Assembly: GCF_900113615.1 (NCBI RefSeq)
Contig: NZ_FOPZ01000009.1
Span: 38,399-102,398 of the forward strand
Direction: 5' to 3'
DNA from: Halorubrum aquaticum
GTDB taxonomy: Archaea; Halobacteriota; Halobacteria; Halobacteriales; Haloferacaceae
DNA length: 64,000 bases
The notes below the pieces were generated by a model. It saw only the letters and a program-made list of their open reading frames with translations. It ran no database searches and had not been told where the DNA came from. Shown in pieces: positions 1 to 8,581 of this stretch. The translations under genes were made by a program, and so were the position numbers. The first letter of the stretch is position 1. Each line of letters opens with the position of its first letter.

Positions 1-1
1 G

Positions 2-685
2 GATCAACCCGTCTCGGTGAGCGGCTCCGCGATGCCGATCGCCGACCTGCTCGACCCGGACCTGTTCGAGACGACGCCGCGGTCCGTCCTCGCCGGCTCG
101 GCGATGAACGGCTTCGACAAGGGGATCGAGACGGTGTACGCCCGCGACGCCTCGCCGGTCAGCGACGCCACCGCGGTCCACGGGGTCCGGCTCCTCTCCG
201 GGGCGCTCCCGGTCGTGGCGGGCGACCGCGCCGGCGACGGGGCCGCCGCCATGGAGCGGGCGGTCGCGGGCGCGCTGCTCGTCCAGATCGACCGGAAGAT
301 CAACGTGATCCACGCCTTCGGTCACGGCTTCGCCCGCCGGTACGACGTCCAGCAGGGCGCGATCCACGCGGTCGTCGTCCCGCACGCCCTCGCGTACCTC
401 TTCGAGGAGGCGGACGCGGGCCGTCGGGCGCTCGCCGCCGGGTTCGGGATCGACGCCGAGGGCCGCGACGACGACGCGGTCGCCGAGGCGGTCGTCGACG
501 CGGTCGCGGACGTCCGCGACGCGCTTCCCGTCCCGAACCGCCTCCGCGACGTCGACGCCGTCCGCGAGGAGGACCTCCCCGCGATCGCGGCGTTCATCGC
601 CGAGGACTCGCCGATGGAACGAGCGCCCGCGGGGATCGACGCCTCGCCGGAGCGGATCGAGGGCGTGCTCCGCGGGGCGTGGTGA
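2..685 (+). CDS. Iron-containing alcohol dehydrogenase, C-terminal part
   Basis: The reading frame is open from the first bases of the window, so the N-terminal nucleotide-binding half lies upstream and only about 227 residues are visible. What remains is the helical metal-binding domain of the iron-dependent (type III) alcohol dehydrogenase family. The segment NVIHAFGHGFARRYDVQQG followed by HAVVVPHAL matches the family's conserved histidine-rich helices that ligate the metal. The family oxidises or reduces alcohols with NAD(P); the substrate cannot be told from this half. It converges on the MATE exporter gene, 24 bases away. The family call is firm. Confidence 0.85.
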   Translation, partial: DQPVSVSGSAMPIADLLDPDLFETTPRSVLAGSAMNGFDKGIETVYARDASPVSDATAVHGVRLLSGALPVVAGDRAGDGAAAMERAVAGALLVQIDRKINVIHAFGHGFARRYDVQQGAIHAVVVPHALAYLFEEADAGRRALAAGFGIDAEGRDDDAVAEAVVDAVADVRDALPVPNRLRDVDAVREEDLPAIAAFIAEDSPMERAPAGIDASPERIEGVLRGAW

Positions 686-709
686 ACCGGCGCGACTGCC
701 GGGGCCCGA

Positions 710-2155
710 TCAGTCGTCGGCGACCGCCGCATCGGGGCGGTAGGCCTGGCTTATCGCCTTCCACTTGCCGGAGCGGAACCGCCAGTAGTTGATCGCGGCG
801 GGGATCGTCGTCTCGGCGAGGAACGCGAGGTAGAGCCCCCACAGCCCGAGCGACGTGGTCGCCCCGACGTACGCGAGCGGGATCGACACGAGGAACATCC
901 CGACGAACTGGCTGGCGAAGGGGACCTTCGTGTCGCCGGCGGCGTCGAGCGGCCCCGCGGCCCCGCCGGAGATCCCCTGGAAGACGACCGCGACACAGGC
1001 GGCGTACACCAGATTCACGGCGATGGGGACCTCGGGGCTGGCCGCGCTGTCGGCGAAGAGCACCACGATGTCGGTCGCGAAGGTCGCGATGAGCGCCGCG
1101 CTCACGAGGTACGTCCCGACGGAAAAGCGGATGATGTCGCGAGCGTACGCCTCCGCCTCCCCGGGGTCGTCGACGCCGAGTTCCTGGCCGACCAGGCTCG
1201 AGGAGGCGAGCCCGAAGCCCCACCCCGGCGTGTTCATGATCCCCCAGATCCGGCGGGCGATGACGAACGCCGCCACGGTGTTCTCGCCGAAGATGTCGAG
1301 GACGAACAACATCGGGAACTCCGCGGCGGTCCACACGAGGTTTCGGGCCCCGACCGGGAGCCCGATCTCGACGAGGTCGTGGAGCATCGCGGGGTTGAGA
1401 TACGAGCCGAACGGGTCGATCGCGACCGGGAACGCGCCTAAGATCGGGAGCCGACCCCACGCGATCCCGGCCGCGAACGCCGCGGTGACGACGACGTTCG
1501 AGAGGACGGTCCCGAGCGCGGCCCCCTCGACGCCCCAGCCGAGCCCGAAGATGAACCACACGTTCAACACGACGTTGACGATCGCGCCGCCGGCGCGGAG
1601 CTGCATCGCGGTGTAGGCGTCGTCACATCCCACGAGCACCCGGCTCCCGACGAGGTTCAAGCCGGCGAACGGGACGCCGATCCCGACGATCCGCAGGTAG
1701 TCGGCACCGTACGCGATCGCCGTCTCGTTGCTGCTGATGAGCGAGATGAGTTCGGAGGGATACGTCCAGAAGACGACCGTGACGGGAGCGCTTATGAGGA
1801 CCACCAGCAGGGTGCTGGCGCGGACCGCGTCGCCGAGTTCCCGGAACGCCTCGGCCCCGTAGCGCTGTGAGACCAGCGCGATGGTCCCGCCGGCGACGCC
1901 GCCGCCGATGGCGAAGGCGACGCCCCAGAACGGCCCGGCGAAGCCGACGCCCGCGACCGCGCTCGTCCCGATGGCGACGCCAACCATCGCCACGTCGACG
2001 GCGTTCTTCGACATCCGGGCGACGCCCGTGACGATCCGCGGCCACGCCAGGTCCGTCGTCCGGACCACGCGGTGGCGGTCGATCAGCCCCAGACGTGCGA
2101 GCGCGAAGCCGATGTAGAGGACGACGAGTCGAAACGGGTTCGGAACGGAGGACAC
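710..2155 (-). CDS. MATE family efflux transporter
   Basis: A 481-residue integral membrane protein of the length and hydrophobicity pattern of MATE (multidrug and toxin extrusion) exporters, which expel organic cations or dyes by Na+ or H+ antiport. About 12 hydrophobic segments fall in two repeated halves, and the N-terminal half has the MATE-like stretch VARMSKNAVDVAMVGVAIG. The frame opens at a GTG (2153-2155) preceded by a TATA-like AT stretch near 2180, so the mRNA is probably leaderless or nearly so. The substrate is unknown. The gene stands alone, with the DMT gene upstream in the same direction 89 bases away. Confidence 0.85.
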   Translation of the reverse strand: MSSVPNPFRLVVLYIGFALARLGLIDRHRVVRTTDLAWPRIVTGVARMSKNAVDVAMVGVAIGTSAVAGVGFAGPFWGVAFAIGGGVAGGTIALVSQRYGAEAFRELGDAVRASTLLVVLISAPVTVVFWTYPSELISLISSNETAIAYGADYLRIVGIGVPFAGLNLVGSRVLVGCDDAYTAMQLRAGGAIVNVVLNVWFIFGLGWGVEGAALGTVLSNVVVTAAFAAGIAWGRLPILGAFPVAIDPFGSYLNPAMLHDLVEIGLPVGARNLVWTAAEFPMLFVLDIFGENTVAAFVIARRIWGIMNTPGWGFGLASSSLVGQELGVDDPGEAEAYARDIIRFSVGTYLVSAALIATFATDIVVLFADSAASPEVPIAVNLVYAACVAVVFQGISGGAAGPLDAAGDTKVPFASQFVGMFLVSIPLAYVGATTSLGLWGLYLAFLAETTIPAAINYWRFRSGKWKAISQAYRPDAAVADD

Positions 2156-2244
2156 AGGGAGTACGCAGTCTTCTCCGCCCTTGATAAAGGGGTTTCGTCA
2201 CGCGGCGGACGTTTCCGGATCGTCGACCGCCCCTCGCGCCGGTC

Positions 2245-2676
2245 TCAGGCACCCGAGACGAGGTACACGGAGGCGACGGCGAAGGCGATCCCGAGCGCCT
2301 TCCGCGCCGAGAACGACTCGCCGAGGAACACGACCCCGATGAGCGAGGAGAAGACGAGGAAGGTCGCGAATATCGGGGTGACGACGCTGACGGGACCCAG
2401 AGAGAGCGATCGGTACAGCGCGAGGATGCCGATCCCGAGGAAGACGCCGGCACCGAGCACGTGGAGCAGCTTGGGGGACGCGAGATGCGAGGTGAATCCC
2501 TGCCCGGTGTACCAGACCACGCCGACCGCCATCGAGACGAGGAACGTGTTCGAGACGATGACGGCGACGTCGCTCGGGACCGCGTCGGGTCCGGTGGTCG
2601 CGATCCGCATGAGCGGCGAGACGAACGTGTACGCGCCCATCGCGAGCAGCGCGTACGGGAGATACGTCGTGTCCAT
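2245..2676 (-). CDS. Half-size EamA/DMT transporter
   Basis: A 143-residue, strongly hydrophobic protein with about five membrane segments, corresponding to one EamA repeat; standard drug/metabolite transporters carry two (about 300 residues, ten segments). Single-repeat members work as homodimers or heterodimers like the small multidrug resistance proteins. The C-terminal half (FLVFSSLIGVVFLGESFSA followed by a last helix) matches the conserved end of the EamA domain. No partner gene is adjacent, so a homodimer is the simplest reading. Substrate unknown. Confidence 0.75.
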   Translation of the reverse strand: MDTTYLPYALLAMGAYTFVSPLMRIATTGPDAVPSDVAVIVSNTFLVSMAVGVVWYTGQGFTSHLASPKLLHVLGAGVFLGIGILALYRSLSLGPVSVVTPIFATFLVFSSLIGVVFLGESFSARKALGIAFAVASVYLVSGA

Positions 2677-2769
2677 GTCCGGGGATGTGACGGCGGCGAT
2701 AAGTGTCTGCCGACCCGCGACGGGGACCGATTCCGTCGTCCCGTGAGTACTCTAGGGAGTCCCGGTGAG

Positions 2770-3171
2770 TCACTCGGACTCGAGTTGATGACGCTCGATG
2801 TCGGAGAGCGCGTCGTACGAGAGATCGGACCCGACGAGCACGCCCTCGTGTCGTATCGACGCATGTGCGGCGTGAAGCGCGTCGAACGGGGTGAGGTCGT
2901 GGTCGTCGAGGTACGTCGCCGCCGCCAGCAGGACCTCCTCGTCTTTCGCCGACGGTAACGGAACCATATCGAGCATGTTGGCGACGAGCGGTGCGACCTC
3001 GAAATCGAAGCCCTCATCCTCCGTGTAGGCGGCCACGAGAAACTCCGCGTACGCGAGGAGTGAGGTTTCGACCGTCCTCTCCCCGAGAACCGCCTCGACT
3101 TCCTCGCTTAGCCAATCGTCGGGTTTCGCGACGGCGAAGAGGAAGTCCGTCTCGACGTACGTCGCCGTCAT
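2770..3171 (-). CDS. PIN-domain ribonuclease toxin, VapC type
   Basis: A 133-residue PIN domain, the normal size of VapC toxins, which cut tRNA or other RNA when freed from their antitoxin. Acidic residues that hold the metal are recognisable: YVETDFLFA at residues 5-13, YAEFL near 41-45 and TPFDALHAA in the C-terminal third. The usual first motif is D-T-N; here it reads E-T-D, a variant PIN family in haloarchaea. The start ATG overlaps the stop of the upstream AbrB-type gene (ATGA at 3168-3171), the coupling expected of a toxin-antitoxin pair. Confidence 0.8.
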   Translation of the reverse strand: MTATYVETDFLFAVAKPDDWLSEEVEAVLGERTVETSLLAYAEFLVAAYTEDEGFDFEVAPLVANMLDMVPLPSAKDEEVLLAAATYLDDHDLTPFDALHAAHASIRHEGVLVGSDLSYDALSDIERHQLESE

Positions 3172-3425
3172 GTGTCGGTCTTCCCTTCGGTCTCCCGACG
3201 GGATTCCTCGGCGATCGCCGTACGGGCGTCATCGCGAAGTTCGTCGATGGACTTTCCCTCAAAGGCGGGCCCCGCGCTCTCGCGGACCGCTTGAATCGGA
3301 TCGTCGTCGACAGGAACGAGCACGATCCGACTCGGGAGGTCGACCACCCGGAACCGCTCACCGTGACGATCCCGCAACTCCTTCGGGAGATAGATCCTCC
3401 CTCGATCGTCGGTTTCGGTCGCCAT
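3168..3425 (-). CDS. AbrB/SpoVT-type antitoxin (VapB-like)
   Basis: An 85-residue protein whose N-terminus is a swapped-hairpin AbrB domain: MATETDDRGRIYLPKELRDR, the 'D-x-x-G-R-(I/V)-x-(I/L)-P' signature. The C-terminal half is charged and probably wraps the PIN toxin encoded next. Such antitoxins bind their own promoter and repress the operon. The frame is open further upstream, but the ATG at 3423-3425 is chosen because the AbrB domain begins there. It is divergent from the glyoxalase-like gene with about 118 bases between, including AT-rich sequence at 3448-3462 that could hold its TATA element. Confidence 0.75.
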   Translation of the reverse strand: MATETDDRGRIYLPKELRDRHGERFRVVDLPSRIVLVPVDDDPIQAVRESAGPAFEGKSIDELRDDARTAIAEESRRETEGKTDT

Positions 3426-3543
3426 GTCTCGACTGAGGAGTGGGAACATACATATCTTTTCCCGGTCCCGTGAACTACCCGTTCCGAAACGGACGACCGA
3501 GGGGTTCAGTACGCTTTTGGGTCGAGCCGCCGAACGAACGCGT

Positions 3544-4311
3544 ATGGAGTCCACGTTCGACCACGTGATGATCCGCGTCGAGGACTTAGAGGAGAGCCTC
3601 GACTGGTATCAAACGCACCTGAACTACGAGGAGAAGGGCCGCTGGGAGGCCGACACGTTCACGAACGTGTTCCTCGGTCCCGAGGACGTCCACGACGCCG
3701 GCGCACTCTTAGAACTCACCTACAACCACGACGGCCGCTCCTACGAGCTGGGCGACGCGTGGGGCCACATCGCGGTCCGCGTGCCCGAGGACGAGCTTCA
3801 GAAGTCGTACGACCAACTCATGGAGGAGGGCGTCGAGGACTACCGCGACCCCGAGTCCTGCGGGAACCGCTACGCGTTCGTGAAGGACCCCGACGGCCAC
3901 GAGGTCGAGATCGTCAAGCGAGACTACGGCGCGAAGTGGAGCCTCGACCACACGATGATCCGCGTCGAGGACGCCGACGAGGCGCTGGGCTACTGGACGC
4001 GCAAGTTCGAGTACGGGGAGGCCCGAGACCGCTGGGAGGCCGACACGTTCGCGAACTACTTCGTCGCGCCCGAGGACGCCCCGGAGGAGGCGATGAAGCT
4101 CGAGCTCACCTACAACTACGACGGCCGCTCCTACGAGCTGGGCGACGCGTGGGGACACCTCGCGGTCGAGGTCGACGATCTCGACGACGCGTGGGACCAG
4201 CTGATGGTCCGTGAAGCCGCCGACTACCGCGACCCCGAGTCGTGTGACGACCGCTACGCGTTCACGAAGGACCAGGACGGCCACGAGGTCGAACTGGTCA
4301 CCGAGGACTGA
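3544..4311 (+). CDS. Two-domain VOC/glyoxalase-like protein
   Basis: A 255-residue protein made of two vicinal-oxygen-chelate domains in tandem, about residues 1-130 and 131-255. The halves are clearly a duplication: both contain WEADTF, YDGRSYELGDAWGH (HDGRSYELGDAWGH in the first) and DYRDPESC...RYAF. VOC enzymes bind a divalent metal and act on glyoxal adducts, dioxygen substrates or antibiotics; haloarchaeal copies are often annotated as lactoylglutathione lyase, although these organisms use gamma-glutamylcysteine rather than glutathione. The conserved H in each GDAWGH and E near each domain end (GHEVEIV, GHEVELV) are likely metal ligands. ATG 3544 starts the first domain. Confidence 0.85.
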   Translation: MESTFDHVMIRVEDLEESLDWYQTHLNYEEKGRWEADTFTNVFLGPEDVHDAGALLELTYNHDGRSYELGDAWGHIAVRVPEDELQKSYDQLMEEGVEDYRDPESCGNRYAFVKDPDGHEVEIVKRDYGAKWSLDHTMIRVEDADEALGYWTRKFEYGEARDRWEADTFANYFVAPEDAPEEAMKLELTYNYDGRSYELGDAWGHLAVEVDDLDDAWDQLMVREAADYRDPESCDDRYAFTKDQDGHEVELVTED

Positions 4312-4361
4312 GCCGGATCGGTTCGAGTCCCGAAACGCCCGCCGTTCTCGACGCGCCTCTC

Positions 4362-4772
4362 TTAGGTCTCGACCGGCCGAAGGACGACGATCCGTCCGTC
4401 GTCGGTCTCCCGTTCTCCGACGCCGGCCTCGACCGCGGTGCCGACCTCGACCGGGTCGCCGTCGCCCACGCCCTCGAGGTCGCCATCGACCCCGCGAACG
4501 ATCCCCGTCAGCCGGATCGGTCCGAAGCGGGCGACCGCGGTGACGTACGGCGCGTCGTCGGCGAACCGCGGCGAGGGAACGTGGACGACGGTGTACGTCT
4601 CGACCGTTCCCGTCTCCGGAAGGGGTTCCTCCGAGAGCGGGGACGCCCCGCACTCCGGACACACCCGCCGCGGCGGCAGCGAGCCGTGGCCCTCGGGACA
4701 GACGAGCGCGTAGCCCGCGCCCTCCGAGAGCGCGTCGATCCACTCGTCGTACCCCTCGTTTCGGTCGGTCAT
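4362..4772 (-). CDS. DUF35 Zn-ribbon/OB-fold protein paired with thiolase
   Basis: A 136-residue protein with an N-terminal zinc ribbon (CPEGH near residue 24, CPEC near 37) and a C-terminal OB-like beta domain (VETYTVVHVPSPRFADDAPY). DUF35 proteins assemble with thiolases and HMG-CoA synthase in archaea and help channel acetoacetyl-CoA. The start ATG overlaps the thiolase stop (ATGA, 4769-4772), so the two are translationally coupled. One knuckle appears to use Cys plus His rather than two Cys. Much longer upstream frame is only thiolase antisense-frame shadow, so the ATG at 4772 is used. Confidence 0.85.
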   Translation of the reverse strand: MTDRNEGYDEWIDALSEGAGYALVCPEGHGSLPPRRVCPECGASPLSEEPLPETGTVETYTVVHVPSPRFADDAPYVTAVARFGPIRLTGIVRGVDGDLEGVGDGDPVEVGTAVEAGVGERETDDGRIVVLRPVET

Positions 4773-5935
4773 TCCGCCACCTCCAGCACGTGGACGACGG
4801 CGCTGGCGACCGTCCCGCCGGCGTTGTGTGCGACGCCGACGTCGGCGTCGGGGACGTGCTCGCTGTTGGGGTGGTCGCCGCGCAGCAGGCGAGTCAGTTC
4901 CGCGATCTGTGACCCGCCGGTCGCCCCGACCGGGTGCCCCTTCGCCTTGAGTCCACCCGAGAGGTTGACCGGGAGGTCGCCGTCGGCGGTCGTGAGCCCG
5001 TCGCGGGCGGCGGCGATCCCCTCGCCCGGCTCGGCGAACCCGAGCGACTCGACCGCGAGCACCTCCGCGATCGTGAAACAGTCGTGAACCTCGGCCACGT
5101 CGACGTCGGCTGGACCGACGCCGGCGTCGTCGTAGGCGGCGGTCGCGGCGTCGGCGGCCGCGGGCGTCGACGCGAGGTCGGCCCGGTCCGCGAGCGCCAT
5201 CCGGTCCGTCCCCTGGCCGGTGCCGGTCACGGCGACGGGCGCGTCCACGTCGTTTTCGGCCGCGTACTCCTCGGAGACCAACACGAGCGCGCTCGCGCCG
5301 TCGGTGATCGGACAGGCGTCGTAGAGGTGGAGCGGCTCCGCGACCGGCGGGGAGTCGAGAGCCTCCTCGACCGAGACCGCGGTTCGGAACTGCGCGTACT
5401 CGTTCGGGAGCGCGTTCTCGTGGTTCTTCGAGGCGACGTGCGCGAGGTCCTCGCGATCCCCGCCGTGCGCCTCGAAGTAGGCGCGGGCCATCAGCGCGTA
5501 CGCGCCGGGGAAGGTGACCCCCGCCCGCACCTCGAAGAGGTCGTCCGCCGCGATCGCCAGCCCCTCCGTGGCTCCCTCCGTGTCGAGGTTCGTCATCCGC
5601 TCCATCCCGCCGGCGAGGACGACGTCCGCCTCGCCGGAGCGGACCGTTCGGACCGCCTCGCGGACCGCGACGCCCGCGGACGCACACGCCGACTCGTAGC
5701 GCGTGGCCGGACAGCGGACGGCCGCCGCCTCCGCCATCAGCGGGGCCTGGTGGCCCTGATGCTCGGCGAGCGCGCCCATGAAGTTGCCGTAGTTCAGTTC
5801 CCCGACGTCATCCCGCTCGACGCCGGCGTCCGCGAACGCGCGGTCGGCCGCCTCGGCGAACAGGTCCCGACCCGTTCGCTCGGGGTGGCTCCCGAACCGC
5901 GTGAGTCCGACGCCGGCGACGCGTACCTCGGTCAT
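4769..5935 (-). CDS. Thiolase family protein (acetyl-CoA acetyltransferase type)
   Basis: A 388-residue archaeal-type thiolase (SCP-x-like). The nucleophilic cysteine sits in YESACASAGVAV near residue 83, the conserved histidine in VAEVHDCFTIAE, and the C-terminal catalytic region in GGLKAKGHPVGATGGSQ. Thiolases condense or cleave acyl-CoA; with a DUF35 partner it probably makes acetoacetyl-CoA for the mevalonate pathway or takes part in beta-oxidation. First gene of a two-gene operon. Length is normal for the family. Confidence 0.88.
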   Translation of the reverse strand: MTEVRVAGVGLTRFGSHPERTGRDLFAEAADRAFADAGVERDDVGELNYGNFMGALAEHQGHQAPLMAEAAAVRCPATRYESACASAGVAVREAVRTVRSGEADVVLAGGMERMTNLDTEGATEGLAIAADDLFEVRAGVTFPGAYALMARAYFEAHGGDREDLAHVASKNHENALPNEYAQFRTAVSVEEALDSPPVAEPLHLYDACPITDGASALVLVSEEYAAENDVDAPVAVTGTGQGTDRMALADRADLASTPAAADAATAAYDDAGVGPADVDVAEVHDCFTIAEVLAVESLGFAEPGEGIAAARDGLTTADGDLPVNLSGGLKAKGHPVGATGGSQIAELTRLLRGDHPNSEHVPDADVGVAHNAGGTVASAVVHVLEVAE

Positions 5936-6020
5936 ACACGATCGATGACCGTGGATCCCGTTTAGCTCTGCCGGAAGCGGGGACCGGGGAACGAACGGAG
6001 ACGGAGGCGAGAGGTGGTGA

Positions 6021-6080
6021 GAGCGAACGGAGGTAAGAGCGAACGGAGGTAAGAGCGAACGGAGGTAAGAGCGAACGGAG
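6021..6080. repeat. 16-bp tandem repeat, 3 perfect copies plus a partial
   Basis: The 16-base unit GAGCGAACGGAGGTAA occurs perfectly at 6021-6036, 6037-6052 and 6053-6068 and is followed by a 12-base partial copy (6069-6080). Each full unit holds GGAGGT, the Shine-Dalgarno core. It lies in the 170-base gap between the thiolase and the PAC2-family gene. No reading frame of convincing quality crosses it. Confidence 0.9.
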
Positions 6081-6105
6081 ACGCAAGCGAGGAGGAAGCG
6101 ACGGC

Positions 6106-6861
6106 CTACCCGATGTATCGCAGGTCGTCGTCGGGGACCGCCGGGCCGTCCTGCATCTCGCGGATCTTGCCGACGACCTCCTCCATCTCCTCGGCGCGGT
6201 CCTCGAGGGAGTCATAGCCGAGTTCGAACTCGAGGAGGTCCTCGAGGACCTCGAGCACCGCCCGCGCGCTCTTCGGGTCGACGAGGTAGCCGCTCGTCTC
6301 GCCCATCAGACAGGCCGCCTCGAGCCCGCGACGGCCGCCGAGTCCGAGCACGAGCCCGGAGACGCCGACGATCCCGCCCGCCGGCTCGTCGGGGCGGAAC
6401 TCCACACCGGCCTCGCGGAGGTCGTCCGCGAGCCCCTCCTCGGAGACCGCGCCGAGCACCGTGTACTCCTCGACGAGCTCGCCCGTCGGGACGCCGCCGA
6501 GCGCGAACGCGCGCTCCGCGCCGAACGACTCGGCGACGTCGAGGAACGTCGAGGTGAGCCGGTAGTGGCCCGCGTTCGACCCCGCCTGGTGGTCGCCGGT
6601 CAACACGAGCAGGTCCGCGCCGTCGGTCTCGACGGCGTGGAACTCCGCACAGGTGAGTTCCGCGACCCCGTCCTCGCCGTCGACGCTCACCTGCGGGGGG
6701 AACTCCGTGGCGTACACCCGTCGGACGAGCTCGCCGTCGAACTCCTCGAGGAGGTGTTCGGCCGCGAGCTTCCCCACGTGGCCGACGCCCGGGAGCCCCT
6801 CGATCAGCACCGGGTCGTCGAGCTCCGGCGTCGCCACCTCGTCGATCTCGATGTCGTCCAT
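6106..6861 (-). CDS. PAC2-family proteasome assembly chaperone
   Basis: A 251-residue protein of the PAC2 family (archaeal PbaB/PbaA-like ATP-independent chaperones that interact with proteasome rings). Family marks are LIEGLPGVGHVGKLAAEHL near the N-terminus, a central LLVLTGDHQ, and a long C-terminal helix. It is last in an operon with Nop10, aIF2-alpha, S27e and L44e on the same strand, which is its conserved place in haloarchaea. The exact client here is not shown by sequence. Confidence 0.85.
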   Translation of the reverse strand: MDDIEIDEVATPELDDPVLIEGLPGVGHVGKLAAEHLLEEFDGELVRRVYATEFPPQVSVDGEDGVAELTCAEFHAVETDGADLLVLTGDHQAGSNAGHYRLTSTFLDVAESFGAERAFALGGVPTGELVEEYTVLGAVSEEGLADDLREAGVEFRPDEPAGGIVGVSGLVLGLGGRRGLEAACLMGETSGYLVDPKSARAVLEVLEDLLEFELGYDSLEDRAEEMEEVVGKIREMQDGPAVPDDDLRYIG

Positions 6862-6937
6862 ACGGTTCCCGTCCGGGCGGCGGTCACAAGAGGGTGGCTA
6901 TTCGACGGGAGCGCGGACCGGGTGCGTGCGCCCCGTC

Positions 6938-7120
6938 TCACTCGGGCCCGTCCGAGCGCGCCCGGCGGCGGTACTCGCCGTACCGATCGGTCGGGTCGAA
7001 CGGGGCGGGTGCGCTGTTCTCGGCGGGAGCGTCACACACCGGACACCGGTCGCCGAGGGTGTACACCGGCCGCTCGTGGGTCGTTTGCCAGTCGGAACAG
7101 ACGCGGATGTCGGAGCGCAT
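6938..7120 (-). CDS. nop10: H/ACA RNP protein Nop10
   Basis: A 60-residue protein. Nop10 is a small zinc-ribbon or linear component of the archaeal H/ACA guide RNP that converts uridine to pseudouridine in rRNA, binding the Cbf5 catalytic subunit. The N-terminal zinc module is visible as IRVCSDWQTTHERPVYTLGD then CPVC, followed by the conserved linear tail APAPFDPTDRYGEYRRR. It lies 53 bases after aIF2-alpha in the same operon. Too short for ordinary gene finders but the match to the family over its whole length is clear. Confidence 0.92.
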   Translation of the reverse strand: MRSDIRVCSDWQTTHERPVYTLGDRCPVCDAPAENSAPAPFDPTDRYGEYRRRARSDGPE

Positions 7121-7173
7121 GGACGTGAGGGGGAGTCGTGAAGTGGAGGTCCGCGGTGATGCGGTGACGACGA

Positions 7174-7974
7174 CTACTCGTCGTCCTCGCGCCGTTCGCG
7201 ATGGAACGACCCGGCGCCGCCGGCGGACTCGATCGCCTCGCGGGCGCGCTCCGCGGCGGCCTCGAGCTCGTCCTCCGCCGTCTTGTAGTCGGGCGCGCGC
7301 ACCTTGATCCGGTACTCCGGCGAGCCGACGTAGCCCACGTCGAGCTCGACGCCGTCCGGGATCTCGCCGTTCCCCTCGGCCGCCTCCAGGGCGGTCTTGA
7401 CGTCGTCGACGCCGTCGGCGGCGGTCGATTCGAGGTCGACGTAGCCCGTGACGTCCACGTACGGGACCGAGACGTTCTCCCGGGCCGCGTCGACGATCGC
7501 CTCCGCCGCGTCGTCGTCCACGTCCACGTCCTCGAGCGCCTCGAGTCCGCTGATCGCCGCGGCCTCGAAGGCGTCGTACAGCGAGTCGTACTCGCGGAGG
7601 AGCGCGTTCGCGACCGCGGTGTATCGGTCGTCGTCGACGTCCTCGCCGAGCGCGATGAGCATCCAGTTGTCGGCCTTGCGCTCGTTCTTCCAGTCCTGTA
7701 TCGTCTCCTTGCGCTGGTGTTCGTTGACGTCCTTGATCGACAGGTCGATCTGGTTCGAGGACTGATCGACCTCGAGGACCTTCGCGACGACCGTCTGTCC
7801 CTCGCGGACGTGGTCGCGGACGTTCTTGATCCAGCCGGAGGCGACCTCGCTGATGTGACACAGGCCGCGTTTCTCCTCGTACTGGTCGAGGTCGACGAAG
7901 ACGCCGAAGTCGGCGATCTCGTCGATCTCGCCGACGACGAGCTCACCGGGTTCGGGCCAGCCGCTGTACTTCAT
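7174..7974 (-). CDS. eif2a: Translation initiation factor aIF2 alpha subunit
   Basis: A 266-residue alpha subunit of the heterotrimeric factor that brings initiator tRNA to the small ribosomal subunit. It begins with an S1-type OB domain (residues 1-85; [22 protein letters not shown] and [12 protein letters not shown]), then a helical domain and a C-terminal alpha/beta domain. Full family length. It lies between S27e (17 bases upstream) and Nop10 in the operon. Confidence 0.95.
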   Translation of the reverse strand: MKYSGWPEPGELVVGEIDEIADFGVFVDLDQYEEKRGLCHISEVASGWIKNVRDHVREGQTVVAKVLEVDQSSNQIDLSIKDVNEHQRKETIQDWKNERKADNWMLIALGEDVDDDRYTAVANALLREYDSLYDAFEAAAISGLEALEDVDVDDDAAEAIVDAARENVSVPYVDVTGYVDLESTAADGVDDVKTALEAAEGNGEIPDGVELDVGYVGSPEYRIKVRAPDYKTAEDELEAAAERAREAIESAGGAGSFHRERREDDE

Positions 7975-7991
7975 GATGGGGGGCGAGGCGG

Positions 7992-8165
7992 TTACCGCGC
8001 CTCAACGGTTTCGACGACGTCGCCGTGCAGCTCGGCCTCCCCGCCGGTCGGGGTCGCGAGCGTCGTGCCGCAGACGGCACACGACACGACCGAGGAGGCC
8101 TTGCCGAAGACGACCTGTTCGTTCTCACAGTCCGCACAGAGCACGCGGTGGAAGCTTCCCGCCAT
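7992..8165 (-). CDS. rps27e: 30S ribosomal protein S27e
   Basis: A 57-residue zinc-ribbon ribosomal protein. The four-cysteine knuckles are [11 protein letters not shown] and SCAVCGTTL, and the start [10 protein letters not shown] is normal for haloarchaeal S27e. The frame is open for 12 more codons upstream, but those overlap the L44e stop; ATG 8165 is preferred because it directly follows L44e (2-base gap) and fits the family length. Confidence 0.95.
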   Translation of the reverse strand: MAGSFHRVLCADCENEQVVFGKASSVVSCAVCGTTLATPTGGEAELHGDVVETVEAR

Positions 8166-8167
8166 GG

Positions 8168-8449
8168 TTACTCCTGGAACGTGAGTCGGCCCGCGCGCCA
8201 TCCCTCGCGCATGTGGGCCTTCCCGCAGTCGCTGCAGCGGTACTTCAGGTGCGTCTTCTTAGTGGGCTTGTCGCCACCGGGCACCTTCGAGTATCCGCCG
8301 GCGTTCCCGATCGTCGCGAGCGCGCGGCGTCGCTGTCGCGCGTCGCGTTTCATGCCGGTCGCACGACCCGATCGGACCTTCTCGACCTCGTGCTCCTGAT
8401 GGGAGTCACAGTGGGGGCAGTACGTATTGAAGCGGCGTGGCATTTCCAT
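8168..8449 (-). CDS. rpl44e: 50S ribosomal protein L44e
   Basis: A 93-residue ribosomal protein with the family's zinc-binding pairs (YCPHC near residue 11, YRCSDC near 72) and the conserved FSKVPGG-type stretch, here [14 protein letters not shown]. First gene of the L44e-S27e-aIF2alpha-Nop10-PAC2 operon. A second ATG two codons in (8443) is possible, but homologues also begin M-x-M, so the first is kept. Confidence 0.95.
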   Translation of the reverse strand: MEMPRRFNTYCPHCDSHQEHEVEKVRSGRATGMKRDARQRRRALATIGNAGGYSKVPGGDKPTKKTHLKYRCSDCGKAHMREGWRAGRLTFQE

Positions 8450-8483
8450 GGATATCTACCTTGGAAGGCGGTTCGGCGCCGAC

Positions 8484-8492
8484 GCTTAAAAC
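8484..8492 (-). promoter_or_regulatory. Putative TATA box of the L44e operon
   Basis: Read on the minus strand the sequence is CGTTTTAAG, a haloarchaeal TATA-type element, 35-43 bases before the L44e start at 8449. It is the only AT-rich patch in the gap. Inferred from position and composition. Confidence 0.5.
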
Positions 8493-8581
8493 GGGTTTGG
8501 TATGGCGTGGACGGTCGACGACGCGAAGTCCGTTCGGCCGCCGCCGCCCCGGCCCGCCGCCGTCGACGCCCCGACTCGGCC

